In this document: positions 54,801 through 64,000 of the stretch, in pieces
Layout of the letters: each line of letters opens with the position of its first letter
Numbering within the stretch: position 1 is the first letter of the stretch
The notes under the pieces: generated by a model
What the model was told of the DNA's origin: nothing
Seen by the model: the letters and a program-made list of their open reading frames with translations, nothing else
The model's database searches: none
Assembly (NCBI GenBank): GCA_038496675.1
Contig: CM076656.1
Location: 24,326,584 to 24,390,583, forward strand
Reading direction: 5' to 3'
DNA from: Rachycentron canadum
Lineage: Eukaryota > Chordata > Actinopteri > Carangiformes > Rachycentridae
DNA: 64,000 nucleotides
Position numbers and translations under genes: made by a program

Positions 54801-57800
54801 ATTACACACCACAATTTTTTAAAAACCAAAATAATATGTCTTCCTTCCTCAAAACCCCCGGGGCTGTCTATAGTTTAACATCATCAGGATGGGGCCATTG
54901 TGAATATAGGAAAGAGACTGTAGGTCACAATAAACTGGGAAAATGACGACCACATAAAAACTGACAATGTATTTGAATATGTAACATGAAATCATGTGAG
55001 TCATTGTGATTTTTAAGACATTTTAATGATCAGACACTGTTTGACCTGTATTTCTCTTCGAGGACAAAGAAAAAGAAAATCCATCTTAAATTTTATGAAT
55101 CAAATTCAAACAATTTTTTCTACTTCATCTACTGTGAATACATCTGTAATTATATGATCAGTCCATATACTGTGCTGGCGGATCCAACTTTTTGATTTCA
55201 TTGATCTTTGCTGTGTTTCTACACTCTTTCCCAGAGATCGCCTGTCAGACAGTCCATCTCAGCATTGGGAATCTTTTAATTTGGATTTTCTGTAGGCAAG
55301 TTACTGGCGCTTGTCTCTTTGTTTGGTGCCGACATACTGGTTGTCACTGCTTATGATGTACCCTGTGGTTGTTTTCACAAGTTTTAGAAAGGGTTAAAAT
55401 AAAAATAATAAAAAAAAAAGTTTTAAAAAGCAAAAAAACATATATAAATATGTGTAGCTATAATCCCCCACCTCATATCTTCCTTGCTGAGATCCACACA
55501 GCTAATATTCCATTCTCTGGTATTGTGGAGCGGGGGCTTGATTACAGTGGACCCCAGAGCTTTACCAGAGATAGTAGCTGCTGCGGTATTAATGGTGGTG
55601 TTACCTTGCCTGTGGCCTGGGCACCCAGCTCCGTAGCATTCAGCGGCATGCATGTCACTGCCGCCAGGTGGCCGAGTGCAAGCAATGCCGCGTCCAGGCA
55701 CTGACTGCTCTTTCTCCGTGCCTCCGTCACCATTGATGTGATCTCAGATTCACAACCCTGGATGGGGGGGAATAATTATAATTTCAGTAAACATCAATTC
55801 AGCACAAACTAACAGCTTGAATTAAAATTGATTTAATCGTGAATCAATGCAAGCAAGCTAACAAAGTGGTCCACATAGTCTGAGGGGTCAGTAAATAAAT
55901 TAAATTACTAGAGAATGTGGAAAATTGGGAGTGAGAGGGGAAAATTGTGTGTTTAGGTGCTGAGGCTGGCAAGGAATTTAGATTTACGTTTCATATATTC
56001 ATGTTCTGTTTGGGGCTCAAGGATGAGAATTCCCTCCGCTTGGCCATTTCCATAGACAGAGCTCAAACAGCTCAGAGCTAAGACCCGTCAATCAATGCTC
56101 TGCATTTTGATGAGCTACCCCCTGCCCAAACTACGCTAAATTGAAAATCATTTTCCAGCTCAGATTTTGCACTCTTTTCAACTCATTTATAACCTCCACG
56201 TGCCACGAAAAGCACAATACAATGTGAGTGTGTAACCTTTATTAAAGTGTGGTAATTTTTGTATTTACCTGAATGAGCAGCTGAAAGAATCCTCCCATCT
56301 TCTTGACTTGATTCTTGAGTTCCTCAGCGGTGGTGTAGAGCAGGCCAGAGGAGGGTTTCGCTTTGACCAACCATTGCATGGTAACAAACACTGCACTCTC
56401 TATGGCTGCGGTGGCCTTCACCAGCTGAGTCTGAGCCATCACCTTACACACAAACACTGGGGGAGAAGAAGCTCTTGTAAAAACCTGGTTCAAATACAGC
56501 TACACGGTATATCAAAAGAAACCGATAACACTGAACTGCAAGAATGGAAGAACTATTGTTATTAATGTACCGTGTGCAATGTCAGACAATTACATAGAAA
56601 AATAATATACCATGTGATGTCTTAAGTTAACCATCTACTAACTTTGACTACCAATGAACTCGAGGTTGAAACCACAGCAGCGGTTTGCTCCTGTTAGTAC
56701 TCCTTACACACAAAAATTGAGGTTGGATCTCACCGTTCTCCTGACTGTCGTCATCCAAACTGTCGTAAAGGTCGGATATGGTTTGGACTGCTGTATACAC
56801 CAGGTTCAGATCAGAGGTCAGCCTGTCAGCCATGCTCTCCTCTGTCCCATTACAGCCACGCAGACAGGCCACCGACTGACCAATCAGCTCCTTGCAGATC
56901 CCGGGCAGGGCAGAGTCTGTGCTGCTGGAGTGCGTGGAGGGAGGTTTGTCAACACCCATCAACCCTGGGACAAACAGAGTGAAGAGATCAGGTGTGCGAT
57001 GATGGCCTTGTTAAATATAATCCTTACAACACTTTGTCATTGGAAATGTTCATTTCACCTCAGTAATGTTGTTCAGCGTCTTACCAGCAGACTGGGAGGA
57101 GCCGTTGTGGAGGCTCTGAATCGGATGAACACGGATCTCGTACAGACGGCCTGAGATTCTTCTGCTCTTCAGCAAACTTCTACTCCTGATACAGAACAGA
57201 CCAGATTTAAAACCTGTTCGTTACCTTGCCAAGGTATTTACATGTACACTTTAAGGATGTTGATGCTCTCATTTGGAATTTGGATTGTCTGGTTTACTGA
57301 CTCGATATCAGTGCTACAATTTATTTATTGCTGTTTTACTTGTTGTGCAACAGTTATTGGGCATGATTAAGGTAATTTGATTGTTTATAGCTAGGCATGC
57401 CAAACTCATGTAAAGAATTAATTCAGAATTTAATTCAGTTCTGCGGGAGAATAAAATTTGCTTATTTTGAACAATCTAGAGGAGAAGGTCAGTAAACAGC
57501 TTTGACTGAGGCCATGAGGCTTAAGGAGTCAGAGAGAGAAAAAGTATGAAGGAACCACAGACACAGTGCCATGTTTGATCTGGCTGGGTCTGTGGTAGTT
57601 CAGGCACCACTAGAAGCACCATAAACATGCTTCACAAGAATAACAACAATGTGAAGGGAAAATGTTGGGGATTTGCATGTACCACAGTTGCTCTATGTGT
57701 GTTTGGGTCATGGGTTGTAGAGCGACGAACATAAAGAGTCTTAGTGCACACTCCCTTCCTAAACCTCTTGGCCTGGCCTTCAGGGAAATGAAATTAATAA

Positions 57801-60800
57801 ATAGAGGAAAAAGAATAAACAGGGAAATATTCTGTGGACAACAACTTCATGTCAACGTTTCATAAAAGTAAAAAAGAATGTGTTGAAAGTCAAATGTATG
57901 TGCCAGGGTGGAAATCACATTGGTGGAAACTAGGAAGACTTTGTATAAACAACGAAAATCTTCCAAAACTGTTTGGAAGAAACACGGAAAATTATTTTTG
58001 TCACATACTTTCCATATATATCCATTTGCCTGACATGTTATTCACATTAAAAGAGTTGAGTCTCAGGGCTGTGGAAGTAAAACCCATGGGCTATAGGACA
58101 AAAGCATTTTCTATCCAGGCTAGTAAGGGGGAGGGGGGCAGAGAGGTAGTCTGGTCCTTCCTTCGACAACACACTGCAGGTGTGATTACTTACTGACATA
58201 TTTTCAGTAACTAGTAAGAATACAAATAATTTACTGAAATTTAATGAAAACTCAAGATGCTAGAAAGCAGCACTGGCAGATAGGAGTGGAGAGGAAGAGC
58301 TGGATAATTACCTTCGGCGTGAGAAGGAGGAGGCAGAACCAGAGGAGGCCGATATATCTTGCTCCCACTCATCATCAGGGTCATAAAACACATCGTCATC
58401 TTTAGAGGTGGAATCCCCCTGCAGAGAGTAAAACACTGCTGACATGACCAGTCTCATTTACTCAACTTAATGAGAAGAGCACAGCAAAACAAGGCAGCAT
58501 TCCTCAGTCAGGCATTAAACAACCCGTTCTGCACTGTAGATAAGGTCAAACACCTGGGAAATTGGCAGTTGCACTCGAGCTGATGTCAGAGTGAATATGC
58601 AGAATGAGGAAGAGATGGATGGGCTGATTGAATATGCCTCATTCAACCGGCATCATCCATCAGTTTATTGGAGGACTGGTCCTTGGTGTTGATCAAGTTT
58701 ATCAACATCATTAGTCCACTCTCTGGATCGTTATGAGACCCTTGAGTGGGTAAATAAGTTTCTGATTTTATTATATCTGTGATTATTCTGATTCTATATA
58801 TAATGTCTGATAACGTGCCTTAAAATAGTGTATTACGTACTGAATACTAAATATAGATCAGGAGCAGCTCAAGACAAACTAAGAATATTGGCCAAAAGAT
58901 AAGAAAACACCATGGACAAGACGAGAGCCGATGACAGAGCTAAAACATTCACAAGTTTCAGGACACATGGAGGAAACTGGTAAACTACAGAGGTCGTACC
59001 ACTGAACCCAATTCATTTTTATTTATGATTTGGTTAAAATCTTTAATCAAAAAGCTCAAAAAGCTATTCGTAAACCAATAGTTCTGTTTAATTTTATCAA
59101 CCAAGTTTCAGAGAGTTTTGTGTTTTAAGAACTGAAGTGATTCATAGCAAACCTGTTCGAGTTCCCTCATGGCAGCCATGTTGTTTTGGAACTTGTCCAG
59201 GCTCCAGAACGTGGAGATCCCCAGTTTTGTGTTTTGAACCCGCACCTGGAGCAAATCACCTCTCTGCAGATTCTCGTCAAAGCTTTCATGTCTGCAACAG
59301 AGGAGAGTCAAGAAATGACACCTGAATCTGAATTTATTGACACTGTCAAGCTTAAAATAATATTACAACTGAGGGAAAGTCTGAGCTATGAAATAAGCTA
59401 CTTACAAATTAATGACATCAATATTTGCAATACCTGCTGAAAACTGTGTTTTTCTTCAGTTTAGCACTGATCTTATTGGCTTCCTCAATCATCAAGGACA
59501 ACTTCATGGCGTCCCACTGTGGAGAGACTGCAAATGAAAGGCGTTAACTACACCTCAACCAGATGGAAGTGGTACAAGAGCAGTTCAAATATTCTCATCT
59601 ACAGTACCAACAGTAATACTGTTCATCCTTGGCCTCAAAGAGTGACGTAAATAAGACATTGTAGGCAAATGTCCACACAGCAGAAAAGAACAAAATTTAA
59701 AAAAAATAATAATTTTACTCTTTCCATTGAACATATTTATAAATAATCCAACAACAACAATAATAATAGTTTAGTGAGTACTTTACATAGTATAGGTTCA
59801 TCACAGATTAACTAATGCCCATGAAAGCTGTTCACCACTTCACAATAACTTTTGTTCTTAAATCACTTATTATGTTCTCACTGCGTCTTTCTGACTATTA
59901 AAGTGATGTTCAGTCAAGGCTGCAGACATTAATCAGAACGTCATCAAAATCGCAATGTGGCCAAGTGCAATAGTTAAATGACGGGGGGGGGGGGTTGATA
60001 AAGGTAAAACATGTTTCAACATTTTGTGCATTGTCAGCACCTAAGCATTTTGTGCAATAAGATATGACCCAGCAAAAAAAAAAAATAAAAAAATAAAAAA
60101 AAAAAAAAAAAATCACATCACCATTTTAGATTTTTTTTCAAAAACAATAAATCGAACAGAAATTGCATTTCACAATCTGGCAAAATAATCACAATATGAC
60201 TTTGTGCAGCCCTAGTTTAGGCCCATGTTTGGATGATGACCTGCCAATGCTCTCTACTCTAATGTTTCTGGCATCTAACGCTCACCTTCAGCTTACCATT
60301 TTGGGAGGAGTGGTTTTCCCTCAAAGCTCTTTTCTTCTGCATGTCCTCCAGCTCTTTGCTGATCTTTCTCTTCTCTGCCTCCAGGGCGTCAACAATCCTC
60401 GCTTGACACACACGGCGTTCCTCCATCGCCTGGAGTGAATCATGGTAATGTACACAACATTAAAAACCACGAGGCCAGAACATTATGCCTGAAGCCAAGC
60501 TCTACCACGAATCCAAACACATCCCAAATGGCACATCAGTTTAACATAAAACCTGGTGTCATATGTTTGCTTGAGCTATGCAGGCTTGTTTTAGATGATC
60601 AGAAATCATGAGAAAGAGCAAATGAAGGAGAGTGAGTGAGGTCTGAGGATCAAGAGAGGGAAAAACGCAGAAAGCTGAAGTAAAATCTGTTATTTTGCTT
60701 CTTAGATAGCAGCTCTACTAACCACTAGTCTGCACCTCTGACTTCAGACCAAATTGTTAGTAGTACTCAAAATTTCAAATTCTAAAATTGGTTTAGCTCA

Positions 60801-63800
60801 TCGGAGCATGATCATTAAATCAGACCTTTAACATTATTCATATTCAAATATTTTGAAAAGGCCATTAGACCTTGACAGTGGGTTAAAGCAGGTAAACTTT
60901 TTGATGGAACAAAACCTGCCCAGCACAAAGGCAACTTCCCAAACAGTCAAGTCAAGTGAACAAGAAGTGTAACTTTTCCAGGCATTGGTCTGTGTCCTAA
61001 CCTGGGCCTCCATGTGCAGACGGAGGCGCTTCTTGTGGGTGTCCACCTCCTGTTCCAGCTCCAGCTTGGCCATCTTCAGTTCTGCCATCTGGGTGGCCAC
61101 CCTCTGCTGGGCTAACTCCTGCTGACGTTTCCACTCATTCTCTTCATTCTGAATAGATTCAATTTTAGCATTATTCAACACTGGCTGCACAAAAGAAGGT
61201 TTAATAATATACATGATGGCACTGTGATAATGTAGTACATACCTTTATGTAAACTGACTTACAAAAATAGTTGTACAGTAGTAATACGCCTGAAAATTTG
61301 TATAGAATGTCAACACACCACAGTGGAGTATAAAGTGTGCATTGGTCAGACCATGGTTCCCTGTAAATGGTCATGATGCAACAGTCAAATCATCATCATA
61401 CTAGGCCAAAGCCTAGTATACAGCTGGTCAAATCCTGATTTTATAACAGCAACATTGTCTGACAAAATCACCAAACACTCTGCTATGATTTTGGAAATGT
61501 TCTCTCAGAGAGAAAGTTAGAAGTGGCAGAATATCACAGAATAGCACAGCATCTATATGGGACCCTCAGTTTTGAAATGCTTTTTTTTTCTACTAAGCAG
61601 GTCCTTTATTTACCTCAAACCCAGAACACAACAGACTTTTATTAGAGGCAAATCTTTATTTCTAACTCCCTCAGTTTGATATGGAGAATTGGTCATAGCA
61701 GCATTTTAGTATGAAGCCGCGCCAACACTTGTAACTTGTACACCTGTAATTGTTTAAATTTAAATGCTATTGAAGTTCTTTAAGTGTTTCCGTGGGTAGA
61801 AACAGGGCTTTTATTGCTGTGCTGCAGTCGGTGTGTTGTCTCATTTCTAGTTGCTGGTGTTTCTATTGATATTCAGATTTGCTGGTTTCTTTAGCAGTTA
61901 GCAATAACTTCTTTCTCTCTCCTCTCTCAGTAGGTCTGACGTTATGTTTTTACTCTGCCATCTTTATCAATAATAAATAGTGTAATAAATGTAGTTGCCA
62001 TAAGTGCTCAGCTTCCCTGCAGTGCTTGAGCAGTGGGGAAACCAGAGCTGCACAGTAGACTGTCTCTAACAAGAAATGTAGGCCTACAACAGTTTAGCTG
62101 TAAACATCAAGCTAATACAACCTTTTGCATTCAGCAGATCAATGGCGCAAATGTGATCAGTCAGTGACATCGATTATAGGGATAGATAGATTATAGGGTT
62201 GACCAGTCCCAAAACAATGAAATGAAAGTTCTGTGTACCAGCTCTCTCTCCAGGGAACGGATCCTGTCCTCATAAAGAGCCTTCTGGTCAGATAGCTCTT
62301 TCTGGGCCACCTCCTTTGCCATCTGGATTCCCTGCATCATCTCCTCTTTCGCCTTTAGATGGGCTTCTTCAATCTCTGCCTCCAGCCTGAGACACAAACA
62401 TGGTTTTAGGGGGATTCTTACTTTGATTATTAGTCTGCATAATACATTTTCCCTGTTGATCTTTTGACTCACTGAGCTCTTTGAGCTGCAAGTAGTTCAT
62501 TTTTGGCAAACTCAAAATCTTTGTGTCCATCGCCTGCGCCTGTCCAACATGATACTCGCTTCCCAGACTGCACCTCTGCTGGATGGTTGAAGCGGAAGTA
62601 GTGGTCTCCACCCAAAATCACCCTGTCACCCTGGAAGCCAGATACAGACACAGATGACGAGAGTGAATCTGGCTGATGATATGCTTGACTCATTGCCCAA
62701 ATTTGAGCTTTCTCGTTTTACAATGCAAAACGTTTGGAGAAAGAAAAAAGATCTTTCTGAGCTACTTACATGATGTAGGACAGTGGAATCTGAAATGAGG
62801 TTCCCATTCACAAAGGTCTTGGCATTTTCCATGGGAGTGATGCTGACAGTACCATGGACGCTTGTTATAACACTAAGAGAAAATAAACAGAAACGCATTT
62901 AATTGAATTACTGTTTTATATTTAAAATAGTGGCCAAATATTTTAAAGGAATTCATAATTTCTGTTACATTGACTGTTAATTAAAAACTATTTATGTCAA
63001 GATCAATAGGTCATTTAACTTTTACACATGCAGAGTGATTCTTTTTCTGCTTCTGATCAATACTTTAAACACATTATTTGATCGACTGAAACTATTATTT
63101 TCACACCCCTACTGCAAAACTTTCTCACCAGTGTTGGTCAGCAATGAGGGCCCCAGTCAGCTGAATGTCGTGGCTGCAGCCTGACTTGAGCTGGCCGACT
63201 GTGGTTTGACCCTCTTTGATCATGTAGAGAAGCATCTCAGACAGCTGAGGATCCTCGTTCAGGTTCACCAGGTTGGGAAGACGATTGTCCACTTTGAACG
63301 TCACGCCCGCTTTCTGAGGCCGTGCAAGGACAAGAACGTTTATACTGCTAATTACTGCTAAAGACAATCATTGTACTGTTAAAAGAAATTAAAAGCTAAA
63401 TTCACTACGTAGGAAGTAAAAAAAAAAATGCTGTTTTCTGAACAAATTACCTGCAACTCTTTGGTCTCCTCACGTTTACGTATTTCAGCTTGTTCCAGTT
63501 TCTCTCTCCATGCCCTGTCAGAAAATGGAGAAAAAAATAAAAGGTAAAACAAAACAAAAACTTAAAACAATCTGTACAGAAAAAAAATAACTAATCTGAA
63601 TTTAGTCAGATATACATACATGTGTATATAAAGAGCTACATATGCAAATATATGTACATTATCACAAAAATATAGAAGTGTAAACATACAATTCAAAATA
63701 ATATCAGCAGGTGATATATAACAAGGAATATGAAGAATTGAGAAAAATCTGCTACAATTTCCACTCCCATAAAAAAGGAGAATGATAATCACAGTTTGTG

Positions 63801-64000
63801 TTGCGTCAATGAATTAAAATTAATAAATGTATTATGATTGCAGCGTTGCTGACCGGTTGGCCTCGACCATTTCTCTCTCTTGCTGACAGAGTTTGTTCTT
63901 CAGGGCAACGATCTCCTGCTGGAACAGCCTGACCCTCTCTGGTTCAATGCCCTGGGAGCTCATCTGGGCCGATCGCAGCTTCTCCACCTCCGCCTTCAGC
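51481..64000 (-). CDS. kif14: Kinesin-like protein KIF14, C-terminal ~946 residues (5' end beyond window)
   Basis: Mitotic kinesin-3 motor needed for the central spindle and cytokinesis, where it works with PRC1 and citron kinase (known for the family). Nineteen phase-consistent exons give about 946 codons. Order: coiled coil after the motor (IEPERVRLFQQEI, QQEREMVEANRAW), FHA domain (VNLNEDPQLSEMLLYMIKEG; DHYFRFNHPAEVQ), long charged coiled coil, an acidic patch (KDDDVFYDPDDEWEQD), then a mostly helical C-terminal region ending SSKGSPHWV. The sequence between coil and FHA closely matches KIF14 rather than KIF1 or KIF13. The motor and N terminus lie right of 64000. No frameshift or stop interrupts the exons. 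The end of the second-last exon is ambiguous. Confidence 0.94.
52247..52388 (-). CDS. kif14: kif14 exon r (second last), donor uncertain
   Basis: Codes SEPEEVEEEASASRLKELRT and FQLNQAIRQLHSCVSAALRG. The phase-1 donor needed by the last exon occurs twice: CGAG/GTGAAG (end 52247, better consensus) and CCGA/GTTGTT (end 52145, poor consensus but keeps 34 more plausible codons). I use the first. An unspliced transcript would stop at 52137. Confidence 0.72.
52389..54058 (-). other. kif14 intron before exon r
   Basis: About 1.7 kb, AT-rich, with A/T runs near 52866-52886 and 53120-53140. A small phase 0-0 exon could be hidden here; none recognised. Confidence 0.5.
54059..54133 (-). CDS. kif14: kif14 exon q: helical tail
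   Basis: 25 codons, phase 0-0: VLQSLKSKTLDLACALQRYM then HCHIS. Acceptor GTACAG, donor GTGAGT. Confidence 0.82.
54269..54391 (-). CDS. kif14: kif14 exon p: helical tail
   Basis: 41 codons, phase 0-0, including TNKGVRTLLEESLNITREML and REAQLAYPRNP. Acceptor TCTCAG, donor GTAAGA. Confidence 0.86.
55605..55757 (-). CDS. kif14: kif14 exon o: helical tail
   Basis: 51 codons, phase 0-0, with EITSMVTEARRKSSQCLDAA and LLALGHLAAVTCMPL. Donor GGCAAG/GTAACA. Confidence 0.86.
56269..56456 (-). CDS. kif14: kif14 exon n: helical tail
   Basis: Codes VMAQTQLVKATAAIESAVFV and AEELKNQVKKMGGFFQLLIQ. Phase 1 to 0; acceptor CCCCAG, donor GTAAAT. Confidence 0.88.
56734..56964 (-). CDS. kif14: kif14 exon m: helical tail
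   Basis: 77 codons, phase 1-1, with LPGICKELIGQSVACLRG and LNLVYTAVQTISDLYDSLDD. Predicted helical; no named domain recognised. Confidence 0.88.
57085..57185 (-). CDS. kif14: kif14 exon l
   Basis: Codes SRSLLKSRRISGRLYEIRVH and PIQSLHNGSSQSA; basic, Ser-rich, possibly a phosphorylated segment. Phase 2 to 1. Confidence 0.87.
58312..58418 (-). CDS. kif14: kif14 exon k: acidic segment
   Basis: Codes KDDDVFYDPDDEWEQD followed by a Ser-rich stretch and SRR. The FYDP.DEWE core is shared by kinesin-3 tails. Phase 0 to 2. Confidence 0.9.
59153..59291 (-). CDS. kif14: kif14 exon j
   Basis: Codes RGDLLQVRVQNTKLGISTFW and SLDKFQNNMAAMRELEQ. The LQVRVQNTKLG strand motif suggests a small folded unit after the coil, as in kinesin-3 proteins. 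Phase 2 to 0. Confidence 0.9.
59434..59527 (-). CDS. kif14: kif14 exon i
   Basis: Codes QWDAMKLSLMIEEANKISAK and LKKNTVFS; phase 1 to 2; acceptor TTGCAG, donor GTATTG. Confidence 0.88.
59528..60296 (-). other. kif14 intron before exon i, with interspersed repeat
   Basis: Contains a G-run (59983-59994), an A-rich tract (60074-60112) and a repeat-like stretch ending in GCAGCCCTAG near 60207. This resembles the common fish element beginning CTAGGGCTGC; see the separate entry. Confidence 0.5.
59938..60216 (-). mobile_element. Possible short non-autonomous transposon in kif14 intron
   Basis: The segment ends, read on the minus strand, with CTAGGGCTGCACAAAGTC and carries low-complexity G and A runs. 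A related GGGCTGCACCATAT stretch followed by C and A runs occurs at 30165-30205. Such elements are frequent in fish genomes. Family and exact ends are not determined. Confidence 0.35.
60297..60429 (-). CDS. kif14: kif14 exon h: coiled coil
   Basis: Codes AMEERRVCQARIVDALEAEK and KISKELEDMQKKRAL; phase 0 to 1; acceptor CTCCAG, donor GTAAGC. Confidence 0.88.
61002..61184 (-). CDS. kif14: kif14 exon g: coiled coil
   Basis: 61 codons, phase 0-0, from PVLNNAKIESIQNEENEWKR to EVDTHKKRLRLHMEAQ. Acceptor GTGCAG, donor GTTAGG. Confidence 0.88.
62239..62386 (-). CDS. kif14: kif14 exon f: coiled coil
   Basis: Codes LEAEIEEAHLKAKEEMMQG and KALYEDRIRSLEREL with clear heptads. Phase 2 to 0; acceptor TCTCAG, donor GTACAC. 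Confidence 0.9.
62473..62630 (-). CDS. kif14: kif14 exon e: end of FHA domain
   Basis: Codes GDRVILGGDHYFRFNHPAEV and the start of the following coil (DFEFAKNELLAAQRA). Phase 0 to 2; acceptor TTCCAG, donor GTGAGT. Confidence 0.93.
62770..62872 (-). CDS. kif14: kif14 exon d: FHA domain middle
   Basis: Codes VITSVHGTVSITPMENAKT and FVNGNLISDSTVLHH; the FHA-type N-G pair (FVNGN) is present. Phase 2 to 0. Confidence 0.92.
63129..63313 (-). CDS. kif14: kif14 exon c: first part of FHA domain
   Basis: Codes VTFKVDNRLPNLVNLNEDP, LSEMLLYMIKEGQTTVGQL and CSHDIQLTGALIADQH, almost diagnostic of KIF14. Phase 0 to 2; acceptor CCTCAG, donor GTGAGA. Confidence 0.95.
63451..63514 (-). CDS. kif14: kif14 exon b: neck of FHA domain
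   Basis: 64 bases coding AWREKLEQAEIRKREETKEL; phase 2 to 0; acceptor TGACAG, donor GTAATT. Confidence 0.9.
63854..64000 (-). CDS. kif14: kif14 exon a: coiled coil after motor, cut by window edge
   Basis: Codes LKAEVEKLRSAQMSSQ and IEPERVRLFQQEIVALKNKL to EMVEAN. Ends at donor CCG/GTCAGC in phase 2. The start of the exon lies outside the window. Confidence 0.9.

Noticed and set aside
56654..57154. Plus-strand frame of 166 codons, the longest on the plus strand in this region
   Set aside because: Antisense shadow of kif14 exons l and m, which have splice borders and protein homology on the minus strand.

Overview
The window is vertebrate nuclear DNA, almost certainly from a ray-finned (teleost) fish. 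Small exons are separated by introns with GT..AG borders. (CA)n/(GT)n microsatellites are very dense, some fragments resemble fish tRNA-derived SINEs, and the two conserved genes are compact. There are no prokaryotic operons, CRISPR arrays or phage signals. Long uninterrupted frames outside the two genes are mostly translations of microsatellites.

Two protein-coding genes lie head-to-tail on the minus strand. (1) 64000 to 51481 holds the 3' half of kif14, a mitotic kinesin-3. It runs from the coiled coil after the motor, through an FHA domain and further coiled coil, to the C-terminal stop; the motor lies beyond the right edge. I place 19 coding exons, all phase-compatible. (2) About 1.2 kb downstream starts an adhesion GPCR of group D, best matched to ADGRD2. 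Its ATG is at 49736 and its last recognisable coding exon is at 3101-2925. I place 22 coding exons (about 1,068 codons) plus one likely 5'UTR splice site, and every junction is phase-consistent. The order is signal peptide, first half of a C-type-lectin-like fold, a complete pentraxin domain, second half of the C-type-lectin-like fold, GAIN/GPS, seven-helix bundle and a short tail.

Layout from low to high coordinate. 1-2924: flank downstream of the receptor, with a possible poly(A) signal. 2925-11224: the last three receptor exons, widely spaced. 11225-34419: one 23-kb intron between two TM7-coding exons, holding most of the microsatellites, two near-identical 265-bp repeat copies, SINE-like fragments, a perfect 38-bp palindrome and several repeat-poor blocks that look like conserved regulatory DNA. 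34420-49839: compact body of the receptor gene. 49840-51480: spacer with the receptor promoter. 51481-64000: kif14.

The main novelty candidate is the receptor ectodomain. A pentraxin module on one symmetric phase 1-1 exon sits inside the long-loop position of a C-type-lectin-like domain, splitting its cysteines 1+3 around the insertion. The pentraxin keeps its signature and calcium-site residues, whereas the lectin half has lost the usual WND motif. The kif14-adgrd2 adjacency fits the known relation between the human 1q32 (KIF14/NR5A2) and 9q33 (ADGRD2/NR5A1) regions; that link is inference.
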